Assembly: GCA_001567485.1 (NCBI GenBank)
Contig: JZRA01000068.1
Location: forward strand, 62,001 to 126,000
DNA from: Chloroflexi bacterium OLB13
Lineage (GTDB): Bacteria > Chloroflexota > Anaerolineae > Aggregatilineales > Phototrophicaceae
Reading direction: 5' to 3'
DNA: 64,000 bases
The notes under the pieces were generated by a model. The model had not been told where the DNA came from. It ran no database searches and worked only from the letters and a program-made list of their open reading frames with translations. Positions 1-9,014 of the stretch are shown one piece after another; positions within the stretch are counted from its first letter, which is position 1; each line of letters starts with the position of its first letter. The position numbers were made by a program, and so were the translations under genes.

Positions 1-887
1 TAGAGGTCGCCGCCCACCTTGGAGGCCGGCTTGAGCATCGCGGCGATGCTGAATCCGTCCGGGTTGGGCAGCGTGAGCGGAAGCATCCCGGTCTGCACTT
101 CCGACGCCAGCTCCATGTCACGGCGGATACTCTCGCTGTCGACCTGCTGTTCGTGTAACCGGTCGATCTCGATGACGGTCGTCAACTGCTCAACGAGGCT
201 TTCGAAGATCTGGATGTCGCCCGCGTTGTAGGTATGCGGTGTTTCGCGCGCCGCCATTCCGATGTATACCGGACGGCTCGCGTCGGTGAGCAGCCGCCGG
301 CCGATGAACGACTTGAATCCACCGCCGGGGATCATGCGGTTGCACTGATCGGGCGTATCGCAGCGCAGCAAGCCGTCGCTGCGGATTAGAGCATGTAAGA
401 TCGACGCTTCTTGGAAGTTGGTGAACCCATTCTGCGTCCACATGAACCGCACGTAGCCATCGCGGCCAAGCCCGACAAATGCCACGTCCAATTCGACGGT
501 ATCGCACGCCATCGCCATCAGCTCGATACAGATCTGTTCGGCACCCAACGGAGACCGCATCAGCAGCGCCGCCTTGTGCATCAGCCCAAGCCGGTTCCAC
601 GCCGTGACGAGCTGCTCGACAAGGCGCTGTGTGCGGACTTCCACCGTGGCCGCCGCCTGTAGTGTCACCGCCCAGCCTTTCAGCACGGCATTGGCCGACA
701 CACGCAGATCAGTGCTGCGCATCCGTCCGATGAGCCACGCGCCCGGAACCATCTCGTGACAAACCGCGAGGGCATCGGTCGTGGGCATGTCGTCGCCATA
801 GGCCACATAGAGCACGTCACCAAAAAGCTCGTTCCAAATGGGCCTGAGGCCGGTTAACTGGTGCTCAATCTCGTTCTGATCAGACAT
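1..887 (-). CDS. SpoIIE/RsbU-type PP2C Ser phosphatase, 3' end cut by window edge
   Basis: Reading the reverse strand from ATG at 887 gives an open frame that runs off the window (295 codons seen). The first part (about residues 70-240) looks like a GAF-type sensor region. It is followed by a helical linker and the start of an RsbU/SpoIIE catalytic domain: a segment reading SEVQTGMLP and then PASKVGGDL, the family signature that carries the first metal-binding Asp. Such enzymes dephosphorylate anti-sigma antagonists or other Ser-phosphorylated partners. The start overlaps the stop of the upstream response regulator by 8 bases, so the two are translationally coupled and probably form one signalling pair. 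The rest of the catalytic domain cannot be seen. Confidence 0.8.
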   Translation of the reverse strand, partial: MSDQNEIEHQLTGLRPIWNELFGDVLYVAYGDDMPTTDALAVCHEMVPGAWLIGRMRSTDLRVSANAVLKGWAVTLQAAATVEVRTQRLVEQLVTAWNRLGLMHKAALLMRSPLGAEQICIELMAMACDTVELDVAFVGLGRDGYVRFMWTQNGFTNFQEASILHALIRSDGLLRCDTPDQCNRMIPGGGFKSFIGRRLLTDASRPVYIGMAARETPHTYNAGDIQIFESLVEQLTTVIEIDRLHEQQVDSESIRRDMELASEVQTGMLPLTLPNPDGFSIAAMLKPASKVGGDL

Positions 888-1263
888 CAGGAAGCTCGAG
901 AGCGGTCTCTATTGCGCGGATCAAATCTATACGGCTGAAGGGTTTGAAGAGCAGTGACGTTGCACCCAAGCGGCGCGCCTCGTTGAAGAAGTTCTCGTCA
1001 CTGGTCGCTGAGATCACAATAAACGGGACGTGTTCGAGGTCGGGAAGCTCGCGGGCGTATTGGAGCAGGACAAGGCCGTTCTCTCCGGGCATCATCAGAT
1101 CGACACAGATGACATCTGGAACCCATTTCGCTAAGGCTTCGCGGGCCTGCTTGACGTTGAAGCAAAGCCGCAGGTCGAACTTTGGCTGAAGCATCATCTT
1201 CATCACATCGTGCATGATGATGTCGTCGTCAACGATCATGACACGGCGCAAGGTGTCCGTCAT
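880..1263 (-). CDS. CheY-like response regulator receiver
   Basis: A 127-residue single-domain receiver. The acidic pocket is D12-D14, the phosphoacceptor is D55 in CVDLMMPG, the conserved Thr/Ser position is in ISATS (about 84-88) and the conserved Lys is K107 in LLFKPF. No output domain follows. It overlaps the downstream SpoIIE-type phosphatase by 8 bases, so phosphorylation of the receiver probably controls that enzyme in trans. The cognate histidine kinase is not in the window. The family call is secure; the partner is inferred from overlap. Confidence 0.9.
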   Translation of the reverse strand: MTDTLRRVMIVDDDIIMHDVMKMMLQPKFDLRLCFNVKQAREALAKWVPDVICVDLMMPGENGLVLLQYARELPDLEHVPFIVISATSDENFFNEARRLGATSLLFKPFSRIDLIRAIETALELPDV

Positions 1264-1430
1264 AGCCTCTCATCTCTGGTCGGCCAACCGCGCTGCATGG
1301 ATGCAACCGGCCGATCTAGAATCCCTCCGCCGCTGTGCACACAAAAACCACGAGTGCATAGCGCCCGAACACTATTGTAGCGTAACCTATATGTTATAGT
1401 GGAGTCGCTCTTTTGGTGAGGAGTACAGCA

Positions 1431-2831
1431 TTGAGATCGCCGGACGCGCGTGCTTTCATAGTTCTCCTCGTGTTTTTGTGCGGCGCGGCCTTCGCTCAAC
1501 AGCCACAGGCGCAGCGGGCGTCGTCAAATGGACTTAGCGTACCGGTGCCATTGGGTTATGTTTCGGCGCAGCTTGGCCCCGGCGCGATCGGCCTAACTGC
1601 GCCGGACAACGGCGGCGTGATCCTCGTCGAGGCGCTCGGACGCACCGCGGACGCCGCGGCAGTGATGGATCAAACGTTGAGCCGCATCGGCGCGCGCCGA
1701 TTTGACGATGGCCTAGCGGTCGAGGGCGGTTCCGGCGTCACAGCGGCCCTCTCGTACGAACGTGCCGGAGTCTTGGGCGCGCTGTATGCGGTCGATGCGA
1801 ATGGCACGCTCGTCGTGCTGCGAATTGAGCCGCTGACCCCGGAGACGGCGCACACCGCGCAGGCTGTCGCAGCGGGTGTGGCCTATCACGCGCCGGAGGC
1901 CACAGCTTCCGTCGCACGCTGTGGCAGCGCGGCGCTTCCGTTGGCGCTCACCACCAGCGGCGGATTGCGGGCGTGCTTCGGCCCGGAATTCTTGGCCGAG
2001 GAGAAAGGCCCGCACTCGATCGGCCTTTCTGACCTCGACGCAGGAATCGTCGTCACGATCTATGCGGCGGACGACCTCGCGCTCTTGCTCGGGCAGACGC
2101 CGTCCGACGTGGAATCGGCCGCGCAAGCGCTCGCGCAGAGCATGGAGCAGGCGGGTGTGCATGTGCTTTCCGGGGCGGCCAATGACAGGGGCGTGTTGTC
2201 GCTGCCGGTCTCGTATCCGGGCGTGGGCGCGGGACGTTTAATGCTGCGCGGCATCGACGGTGAGGTGATCGCGCTGTCGGCGCTGCTGCTTAACAGCCCG
2301 CCGGCCGACGCCTCACAGCGCCTCGACGCGATCTTCGACAGTGTCACCGTTAGGAATGCGGTGGACACGCCGGGCGTCGTCGTTTCGGCCCCGGTGGTCG
2401 TCTCGGCCGGACTGATCACGTTTGCCGTAGCGGATGGATGGCTCGTCGATACGATCAGTGACGACGTTGTACAGCTCACGCGATCAGACGACCGCGCGAT
2501 CCTACGCGTTACGTCAGCGCGAATCGGCCCGAACTGGAATGTCGATGCCTACGTGGCCGGCGTCCTGAGCAGCGCCGCGCAGTTTGCCGGTGACGACCGA
2601 TTCACGCGGGAGTCGGTGACACCGGTCGACACCGGCGATCCCTTGCGTTCGCTGGCGTACTACAATTCAGCCGTGGCGGCGCCGCGTGCTTCGAGCGCGC
2701 TGCAAACGGGATTCTTGACGTTCGAGCCGGACGTGCTGGCCGTGTTTCAAGCGCTCATCAGCGATCCATCGGCGTCCGCGATCGTGCGTGCAGACGTGTT
2801 CAAGATGATCGCCTCTGCCGAGCGCCGCTAG
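1431..2831 (+). CDS. Secreted protein of unknown function
   Basis: I do not recognise a family. TTG at 1431 is chosen because GAGGAG at 1418-1423 lies 7 bases upstream; an in-frame TTG at 1413 and GTG at 1416 lie before or within that site. The protein begins with a signal peptide (hydrophobic stretch FIVLLVFLCGAAFAQ, cleavage near AFA-QQ). The mature part of about 445 residues holds three similar-looking blocks with alternating beta strands. Each starts with a phrase of the type VPLGYVSAQLG or FAVADGWLVD, which recalls PsbP/Mog1-like folds. The gene is monocistronic and its stop codon shares the palindrome CTAG (2828-2831) with the stop of the convergent chrA-like gene. Confidence 0.7.
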   Translation: MRSPDARAFIVLLVFLCGAAFAQQPQAQRASSNGLSVPVPLGYVSAQLGPGAIGLTAPDNGGVILVEALGRTADAAAVMDQTLSRIGARRFDDGLAVEGGSGVTAALSYERAGVLGALYAVDANGTLVVLRIEPLTPETAHTAQAVAAGVAYHAPEATASVARCGSAALPLALTTSGGLRACFGPEFLAEEKGPHSIGLSDLDAGIVVTIYAADDLALLLGQTPSDVESAAQALAQSMEQAGVHVLSGAANDRGVLSLPVSYPGVGAGRLMLRGIDGEVIALSALLLNSPPADASQRLDAIFDSVTVRNAVDTPGVVVSAPVVVSAGLITFAVADGWLVDTISDDVVQLTRSDDRAILRVTSARIGPNWNVDAYVAGVLSSAAQFAGDDRFTRESVTPVDTGDPLRSLAYYNSAVAAPRASSALQTGFLTFEPDVLAVFQALISDPSASAIVRADVFKMIASAERR

Positions 2832-3979
2832 ATGGACACCAGCCCGATGGCCGACGCGATCACGCCGATCAACCCGCCGGCGAGGATCACGATAGTCGCG
2901 TTTACCTTGAAGCGCACCAGCAGGACGAGTGCGCCGAGGGCTAGCCCGGCCGTCAGCGGATCCACAATCGCGGCGATGCCCAGCTCGACGGTGACGGAAG
3001 CCATCAGCCCAACCGCCGCCGCGTTGACGCCATCGAGCAGCGCAGAAAACAGCTTGGAACGGCGCATGCGCGGGATCAGCGGGCTGCTGATCGCCACAAA
3101 GACGAAGCTGGGCAGGAAGATCCCGGCGGTTGCGACAATAGCGCCCGGCACGTCGGCCACCAGATAGCCGATGAACGTCGCAGTCGTTGACAACGGCCCT
3201 GGTGTGAACTGTCCGATGGCGACGGCATCGAGCAGCTGCTGGCTGGTGATCCACCCGTACGAGTCGACGAAGTCGCCCCGCAAGAACGCGAGCAGCACGT
3301 AGCCGCTGCCGTACAGCAGACCGCCCAGCTTCAAGAACGTCAGAAACAGCGTGCCGAGTGAGATCGGGATGAATGTCTGCGCTAGCGGGACGAGGCCCGG
3401 CAGCGGCAGGAACGCGATCAGCGCCAGCGTTCGTGTTTCCAGCCAGCGCCGGATCAGCACATACGCCGCACCCGCGCCGAACAGCAGCGCTAGTTCGTCA
3501 ACGCCGAAGAAGTACAGCATGACGACCGCGAATCCGGTCAGCCAGAGCAAGCGGTTCTTGAACGCCTTCGGCAGCAGCATGTAAACCGCGTTGGCGACCA
3601 CCGCGATGATGACCGGCTTGATGCCGTACAGCAGGGCATTGGCCGTCGGTGTTGTGCCGAAATGGACGTACAGCGCCGCCAGCGCCAGCACCATGAGGAA
3701 CGCCGGGGCGATAAAGCACACGCCGGCCGCTATCAGGCCGATCCACCCGGCTCGAACATAACCGAGATGGATCGCCATTTCGGTCGAGTTCGGGCCGGGG
3801 ATCAGGTTGGTCGCGCCCAGTAGATCGAGGAATTGGTCGTCGTCGAGCCACTGCTTGCGCTCGACCAGTTCATGCCGGAAGATGCCGATATGCGCGGCGG
3901 GGCCGCCGAAGGCTGTCGCGCCCAAGCGAAGAAACGTGAGCGCGACCTCGCGCACCGATTCGCGTGGCTTATCCGGCAT
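2828..3979 (-). CDS. chrA: ChrA-type chromate/anion transporter (CHR family)
   Basis: A 383-residue polytopic membrane protein with two homologous CHR halves, the usual length of the two-domain ChrA type. Typical motifs are FGGPAAHIG near the N-terminus, then NLIPGPNSTEMA, and FTPGPLSTTATFIGY in the second half. Known members export chromate or a related oxyanion in symport with sulfate or protons; the true substrate here is not shown. ATG at 3979 is preceded by GAGGAGGGG; a longer frame upstream lies inside the neighbouring gene and is rejected. It is the last gene of the reverse operon beginning at 7185, with 16 bases to the TIM-barrel gene. Confidence 0.85.
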   Translation of the reverse strand: MPDKPRESVREVALTFLRLGATAFGGPAAHIGIFRHELVERKQWLDDDQFLDLLGATNLIPGPNSTEMAIHLGYVRAGWIGLIAAGVCFIAPAFLMVLALAALYVHFGTTPTANALLYGIKPVIIAVVANAVYMLLPKAFKNRLLWLTGFAVVMLYFFGVDELALLFGAGAAYVLIRRWLETRTLALIAFLPLPGLVPLAQTFIPISLGTLFLTFLKLGGLLYGSGYVLLAFLRGDFVDSYGWITSQQLLDAVAIGQFTPGPLSTTATFIGYLVADVPGAIVATAGIFLPSFVFVAISSPLIPRMRRSKLFSALLDGVNAAAVGLMASVTVELGIAAIVDPLTAGLALGALVLLVRFKVNATIVILAGGLIGVIASAIGLVSI

Positions 3980-3995
3980 GCCCCTCCTCAATCCG

Positions 3996-4724
3996 CTAGA
4001 GCGAGTGCAGATAGCGCAAGCTGGCGACGACGGCCTCCAGCATGTCGGTGTCGCAGCGATCGAGTTCGACAAAGCCCCACGCGGCGCTTGAAGCCGACAT
4101 CGCCGCTGGCAGGTCGACCGCGCCTTCGCCGCAAGCGACCATCGCGTGTTCATAGGACTGGGCCGGGCCGTCTTTGAGGTGCAGCAGGGAAGCGCGCGCG
4201 CCAAAATCACGCACAACCTGCGCCGGATCAAGTCCGCCCACCTGCACCCAGTACAAATCAAGTTCGAAGCGGATGTCCGGTGCGGTCAGCTCGGCGACGT
4301 GATACAGGGCGGGCCGTCCCTCAACCGTCTGGATTTCCCACCAGTGGTTGTGATACCCGTAGCCGAAGCCTGCTTCTCGCGCGATTTCAGCGGACTGGTT
4401 GAGGTCGTCCGCTGCCCGTTTGATGCCATCCAGAGACGTGTACTGCTCCGGCGCGATGGCGGGGACGACAATCGTCGAGACGCCGAGCGCATGGGCCGCA
4501 TCGAGCCAGCGCTGGCGGTCGTCGCCGGCCAGCAGCGGCAGGTGGATGCTGGGACAAGCCAGCCCGTTCTGCCCAAAGATGGCGGCCGCCTGCTCGAACG
4601 GAACCGGCAGTCCCGCCCACGGCTCGACGCCCTGAGCGCCCGCTTTGGCGAGCGCGGCGATGATCGACTCGAATTCAGTTTCGAGCTGCTCGCGCAGCGA
4701 ATACAGCTGTACACCGATGTTCAT
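3996..4724 (-). CDS. Sugar phosphate isomerase/epimerase, xylose isomerase-like TIM barrel
   Basis: A 242-residue AP_endonuc_2/IolE-type TIM barrel. Conserved features are the N-terminal GVQLYSLR strand, the metal-site region YGYHNHWWE, the strand FELDLYWVQVGG and the final LLHLKDG. Members isomerise or epimerise keto-sugars and inositols with a divalent metal. The start overlaps the stop of the Gfo/Idh/MocA gene by 4 bases (ATGA), so the two are co-translated. That pairing is typical of inositol or rare sugar catabolism. The exact substrate cannot be told. Confidence 0.85.
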   Translation of the reverse strand: MNIGVQLYSLREQLETEFESIIAALAKAGAQGVEPWAGLPVPFEQAAAIFGQNGLACPSIHLPLLAGDDRQRWLDAAHALGVSTIVVPAIAPEQYTSLDGIKRAADDLNQSAEIAREAGFGYGYHNHWWEIQTVEGRPALYHVAELTAPDIRFELDLYWVQVGGLDPAQVVRDFGARASLLHLKDGPAQSYEHAMVACGEGAVDLPAAMSASSAAWGFVELDRCDTDMLEAVVASLRYLHSL

Positions 4725-5788
4725 GATTTGCCATCCATTCGGATCTCGCGGCCTGATTCGGCCGACTGGTATACCGCGTCGAGTATGGCGATGACCGCCA
4801 GCGACTGTTCAGGGGGCACCGGCGACGGACGCCCGTTGACGATAGCGTCGGCAAAGTCGATGCACTCCAGCGCGTGCGCCTCCAGCGGGGTCGGCAGGTA
4901 TTTGAGGTTGATATCATACTGCTGGCGCGGGTTTGACCCGCTGGTGTAGATCTCCGCCTTCGGGTAGTGACAGCCGCCTTTCGTGCCGTACAGCCACACC
5001 TGCATATCTTCATAGTGCGGGCCGTGCAGCGCCCACGAAAATTCCATCATCATGGTCGCGCCGTTGGCGAAGCGCACGAATCCGGCGGCCAATTCCTCAA
5101 CGTCCATCTCCGGCGGAATCGGTGTGCCGCCGCCCCACGGTGACCACGCGCCGGGCTGTTTGGACAGTTCACTGCGCGATATCCCGCTGACGGTGATCGG
5201 CTCCGGGCTGCCCATCAACCAGAACGCCGTGTCGAGCGCATGGACGCCGATGTCGATGCACGCGCCGCCGCCGGACTGCGCCTTGAGCACGAAACCCGGA
5301 CGAGTCGGGACGTTATTGCGGCGCAGATACCATGCCCGCGCGTGATACACGTCGCCCAGCACGCCCTTGTCGACCTCGTTTTTGAGCGCGATGGCGGCCG
5401 GCTGATAACGGTGATGCTGGGCGGTCATCAGCAGCTTGCCAGACCGGTCGCGCGCGGCGATCATGCGTTGGATTTCGGCGGGAGTCGGTGCGAGCGGCTT
5501 CTCGCAGATGACGTGCTTGCCCGCGTCGAGCGCTGCGATCGTCAGATCGGCGTGGTAGTTGCTGGGTGTGCAGATGTCGATGATGTCGATATCCGGCGCG
5601 GTAATCAAGTCCTGCGGCAGACGGGTGAGCCGGCGCACGTCCCACTTCGCGCCCCATGCTTCGAGCGCCTCGAGGTTGACGTCCGCGCCTGCGACGACCT
5701 CCGCGTGTGGAGACGCCGCCCAACCCGGCATGTGCGTATTCGCGATGCCGCCAACCCCGATAACGCCGACCTTCAACGTCTTCGTCAT
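4721..5788 (-). CDS. Gfo/Idh/MocA family NAD(P)-dependent oxidoreductase
   Basis: A 355-residue protein. The N-terminal Rossmann fold is shown by VGVIGVGGIANTHMPGW. CEKPLAPT carries the conserved EKP Lys, and the C-terminal domain holds GGACIDIGVHALD, with the conserved Asp and His of this family. Members oxidise or reduce ring or keto positions of sugars and inositols. It lies 5 bases after the ThuA-like gene and overlaps the TIM-barrel gene by 4 bases. ThuA, Gfo/Idh/MocA and isomerase together are a common set for breakdown of disaccharides or cyclitols through 3-keto intermediates. Confidence 0.9.
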   Translation of the reverse strand: MTKTLKVGVIGVGGIANTHMPGWAASPHAEVVAGADVNLEALEAWGAKWDVRRLTRLPQDLITAPDIDIIDICTPSNYHADLTIAALDAGKHVICEKPLAPTPAEIQRMIAARDRSGKLLMTAQHHRYQPAAIALKNEVDKGVLGDVYHARAWYLRRNNVPTRPGFVLKAQSGGGACIDIGVHALDTAFWLMGSPEPITVSGISRSELSKQPGAWSPWGGGTPIPPEMDVEELAAGFVRFANGATMMMEFSWALHGPHYEDMQVWLYGTKGGCHYPKAEIYTSGSNPRQQYDINLKYLPTPLEAHALECIDFADAIVNGRPSPVPPEQSLAVIAILDAVYQSAESGREIRMDGKS

Positions 5789-5793
5789 GGCGA

Positions 5794-6543
5794 TCAGTCT
5801 CCGGTGATCGGCGCGGTGTTGGCGAGCGGCTCAATCGGGGCCGACTTCACCGCGTCAAGGCGATAGCTCGAACCTGTCGGCGCGGCCCAGCGCACCGCGT
5901 TCTCGATCACGCGCAGCACGTCCGGCTGATAGTAAACGGGGTAGGTCTCGTGTCCGGGGCTGAAGTAGAACACCTTACCCCGTCCGCGATAGTAGCACAG
6001 GCCGCTGCGAAAGACCTCGCCGCCGGGATACCACGCGATAAAGACGGTTTCGTCGGGGGCGGGGACATCGAAGAACTCGCCATACATCTCATGCGCCGGG
6101 ATTTCGATGTATTCGTTCAAGCCGTCAACGATGGGGTGGCCGGGGTTGACGATCCAGTGCCGTTCCTTCTCATGCGCCTCGCGCCACTTGAGCGAGCAGG
6201 TCGTGCCCATCAGGCGCTTGAAGATCTTGCTGTAATGGCCGCTGTGCAGGACGATCAGGCCCATGCCTTGCAGCACCCGCTGATGCACCTTATCGACCAC
6301 GGCGTCGCTGACCTCGCCGTGCGCCATGTGGCCCCACCATGTCAGGACATCCGTGCTGGCGAGCACGTCATCGGTCAGGCCGTGCTCCGGGTCGTCGAGG
6401 ACGGCGGCGCGCGCCGCGAAGCCCGCGCCGTTCAGGTGGTCGATAATCGGCTGGTGGAGTCCATTAGGGTAAATGGCTTGAATGTGGGGCGAGCGACGTT
6501 CGTGACGGAACTCGTTCCAGACAGTGACGCGAACCGGTGTCAT
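5794..6543 (-). CDS. ThuA-like domain protein
   Basis: A 249-residue ThuA (class I glutamine amidotransferase-like) protein. It shows the N-terminal VWNEFRHER strand, the [14 protein letters not shown] segment, the [11 protein letters not shown] core and the C-terminal [13 protein letters not shown] motif. ThuA is needed for trehalose use through 3-keto sugars in rhizobia; here it is followed within 5 bases by an oxidoreductase of the partner type. It starts 6 bases after the stop of the lipoprotein gene, so all belong to one operon. The substrate is not known. Confidence 0.88.
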   Translation of the reverse strand: MTPVRVTVWNEFRHERRSPHIQAIYPNGLHQPIIDHLNGAGFAARAAVLDDPEHGLTDDVLASTDVLTWWGHMAHGEVSDAVVDKVHQRVLQGMGLIVLHSGHYSKIFKRLMGTTCSLKWREAHEKERHWIVNPGHPIVDGLNEYIEIPAHEMYGEFFDVPAPDETVFIAWYPGGEVFRSGLCYYRGRGKVFYFSPGHETYPVYYQPDVLRVIENAVRWAAPTGSSYRLDAVKSAPIEPLANTAPITGD

Positions 6544-6549
6544 AGATGC

Positions 6550-7185
6550 CTACTCCGTGGCAAGCACATATTCGATCGAATTCACAATAGCCTCGATCAG
6601 CGGCTGATACCGATCGACCTCGTCGGTGCGTACGTACGCGAGAAGGTCGATGAAGGTCGACGAGAAATACGGGCGCGTCGATGCGTACACGGTGAAACCG
6701 TAACGCTCGCTGACGCCTTCCGAGGCGATGCCCTCTAGCGCGTTGATGACGGTCGCCGCCGGAGCGCCCATGGTCGTGTCGGGCAGCGCTCGCACCAGTT
6801 TGGCGTGATGGTCGGCGGCCGCTTCGGGCGGCGCGGTGGGGATGTCCAACGTGATCTGAAACACGATCTCGCCCGGTTGCAGCCCTTGGCCGAATAAGTT
6901 CTCGCCGGCGCTGGGCGTGCTGTAGAGGAAGATATTGTTGGGATCGGACACGACGACGCTCCAACCCTCGGGGTGGCGAAGCCGCCAGCCGGGTTGGGTC
7001 GGTGACGATTCATCGTACACCACCGGCAGGGAATCGTTGGTGGGTTCTTCCGTGACTTCCGGGGATGGCTCTGCCGTCACCTCAGGCGTGATCGTCGCGT
7101 TCCCGGTGGTGGGGGCGGGTGTTGCACACGCGATAAGCATACCCGCCGCGACGATCAGCAGCACCGACAGCTTGAGTTGTGGCAT
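6550..7185 (-). CDS. Lipoprotein, possible PsbP/Mog1-like domain
   Basis: A 211-residue lipoprotein. ATG at 7185 is chosen because it starts directly with a short signal peptide ending in the lipobox LIAC (lipidated C20); the frame open further upstream has no ribosome site. A Thr/Pro/Glu-rich spacer of about 35 residues follows. Next comes a globular domain with WRLRHPEGWSVV and later YGFTVYASTRPYFSST, a pattern seen in PsbP-like folds. It is the first gene of the reverse operon 7185-2828. Whether it binds the substrate of the sugar enzymes downstream is an open guess. Confidence 0.6.
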   Translation of the reverse strand: MPQLKLSVLLIVAAGMLIACATPAPTTGNATITPEVTAEPSPEVTEEPTNDSLPVVYDESSPTQPGWRLRHPEGWSVVVSDPNNIFLYSTPSAGENLFGQGLQPGEIVFQITLDIPTAPPEAAADHHAKLVRALPDTTMGAPAATVINALEGIASEGVSERYGFTVYASTRPYFSSTFIDLLAYVRTDEVDRYQPLIEAIVNSIEYVLATE

Positions 7186-7220
7186 GAGAGAAACCCGATA
7201 CGTGGCCGGCAAACGCGCCA

Positions 7221-7226
7221 AGTATA
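7221..7226 (-). promoter_or_regulatory. Possible -10 element for the lipoprotein-ThuA operon
   Basis: The reverse strand reads TATACT, a good sigma-70 -10 hexamer, 35 bases upstream of the ATG at 7185. No convincing -35 box sits 16-18 bases upstream, so this is only a candidate. Confidence 0.3.
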
Positions 7227-7278
7227 GTCAGGTTAGAGGCGTGCCGCTAGCCCATCACAGGCCGTTCTTGACGCCCAG

Positions 7279-8070
7279 CTAGTCACGCCGATCACGGGTG
7301 AGCTGATGAGCGAGGATGATCGGGATGAACGTCACGGCGATCACGAACAGCGCCGCGACGTTGGTCACCGGGCGGTCGCGCGGGCGCGTGAGCTGGCTGA
7401 AGATCCAGATCGGCAGCGTCTGTTGATTGCCGGCGGTGAACGTCGTCACGATGACCTCGTCGAACGACAGCGCGAACGCCAGCATGCCCCCTGCGACCAG
7501 CGCGGTGGTGATATTGGGCAGGATGATATAGCGGAACGTCTGAAACGACGACGCGCCGAGATCCATTGACGCCTCGACCTGTGAGTGCGCCGTGCGCCGC
7601 AGCCGTGCGACGACGTTGTTGTAAACGGTGACGATACAGAACGTTGCATGGCCGAGGATGATCGTCCACGTACTGAACGGCACGCCGAGGATGCTCACGG
7701 CGCTGCGCAGCGCGATGCCGGATACGATGCCGGGCAGGGCAATCGGCAGAATCACCAGCAGCGAGATCGAGTCGCGGCCGAAGAAGTTGGCGCGGGCGAG
7801 CGCCAGCGCGATCAGTGTGCCGAGGATGAGCGCCAGCAGCGTCGCGATCACGGCGACTTGCAGTGACAGCCCCAGCGCGCGCCAGAAGTCCTCACGGTTG
7901 AACAGCTCGCCAATCCACTGCGTTGTGAGGCCCGGCGGCGGAAAACGGAACGACGCCTCCTCCGTCGTGAACGCGTACAGGATAATGATGAGCAGCGGAA
8001 AATGCAGGAACACGAGCGCGCCGAACGCGCCCAACCGAACCCCCCAGCCTGCGCGCAGCCTAGAGTGCAT
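7279..8070 (-). CDS. potC: Polyamine ABC transporter permease, PotC type
   Basis: A 263-residue inner-membrane permease with six predicted helices and the binding-protein-dependent transport signature [20 protein letters not shown] (EAA loop that contacts the ATPase). Length and the order SBP, ATPase, permease, permease fit PotC/YdcV. Its start overlaps the end of the PotB-type gene by 11 bases. It is the last gene of the operon that starts at 12780. Putrescine or spermidine import is inferred from the linked aldehyde dehydrogenase and from the polyamine genes at 46628-48636. Confidence 0.88.
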   Translation of the reverse strand: MHSRLRAGWGVRLGAFGALVFLHFPLLIIILYAFTTEEASFRFPPPGLTTQWIGELFNREDFWRALGLSLQVAVIATLLALILGTLIALALARANFFGRDSISLLVILPIALPGIVSGIALRSAVSILGVPFSTWTIILGHATFCIVTVYNNVVARLRRTAHSQVEASMDLGASSFQTFRYIILPNITTALVAGGMLAFALSFDEVIVTTFTAGNQQTLPIWIFSQLTRPRDRPVTNVAALFVIAVTFIPIILAHQLTRDRRD

Positions 8071-9013
8071 TGAAGGCCCCTAGCCGCCGTGCGATCAGCA
8101 GATAAATGAGCATGATGACCACCGGCACGACCGTAAACGCCGCGGCCAACGGGATGTTTCCCGCCGTGCCTTGCTGCGCGTAGACGACCTGACCGATGAA
8201 GAAGCTGCTGTTGCCGATCACCTGCGGGATGATGTAGTCGCCCAACGTGAGCGAGAACGTGAAGATGCTCCCGGCGACCACACCGGGAAACGCCAGCGGC
8301 AGGATGATCCGCCGGAAGGTATAGCGCGGCCGTGCGCCGAGGTCGCTCGACGCCTCGACCAGCGAGTTCGGAACCCGTTCAAGCGCTGTCATAATCGGCA
8401 GCACCATGTAAGGCAGCCAGATATACACGAACACGAGAAACATGCCGAGGTAGCTGAATGACAGCGACGGCCCACCGATGCCGGGGATAGCGAGGATGCC
8501 GTCCAAGATGCCGCGCAGTCCGAGCAGGTCAAACACCCACGTGATGATGCCTTCCTGCGCAAGGATGATCTTCCATGTGTACACCCGAACGAGATAGCTC
8601 GACCACAACGGCAGCAGCACCGCGAGGTACAGAAAGGTCTTGAGCCGGGGCGGGGCGAACCGTGCGGTGTAGTACGCCAGCGGAAATGCGATCAGCGCGC
8701 CGGCCACTGTGACCGCTGCCGCCATAACGGTGGTACGCACGACGATGTCGATGTTCGCCGCGGTGAACAACTGCTCGTAGGTCGAAAGGCCGAACTCGCG
8801 GACGATGCGCCCGGTGAAGCCGTCAAGCCGGAAGAAGCTCTGCGCCAACAACGCCGACAGCGAGCCGAGATACACCACCACCATCCACGCCATCGGCACG
8901 GCCAACAGGCTGAACAGGGTGAGTGTCGGATGCCGGAAGAACCACGCGCTGACGCGGCGCAGTGGAGTCTGAGGCGGCTGCGGAACCTGACTGTCGAGCA
9001 TCACCGCCGACAT
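8060..9013 (-). CDS. potB: Polyamine ABC transporter permease, PotB type
   Basis: A 317-residue permease with a long first periplasmic loop and the EAA loop [23 protein letters not shown] at 9013 is chosen because GGGAG lies 8 bases upstream, inside the end of the ATPase gene, whose stop is one base away. The frame open further upstream overlaps the ATPase gene and has no support. It pairs with the PotC-type subunit to form the membrane channel. Confidence 0.88.
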   Translation of the reverse strand: MSAVMLDSQVPQPPQTPLRRVSAWFFRHPTLTLFSLLAVPMAWMVVVYLGSLSALLAQSFFRLDGFTGRIVREFGLSTYEQLFTAANIDIVVRTTVMAAAVTVAGALIAFPLAYYTARFAPPRLKTFLYLAVLLPLWSSYLVRVYTWKIILAQEGIITWVFDLLGLRGILDGILAIPGIGGPSLSFSYLGMFLVFVYIWLPYMVLPIMTALERVPNSLVEASSDLGARPRYTFRRIILPLAFPGVVAGSIFTFSLTLGDYIIPQVIGNSSFFIGQVVYAQQGTAGNIPLAAAFTVVPVVIMLIYLLIARRLGAFNAL

Positions 9014-9014
9014 G

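Noticed and set aside
1375-1400. Promoter TTGTAG/TATAGT before the secreted protein gene
   Set aside because: Spacer is only 14 bases; not convincing.
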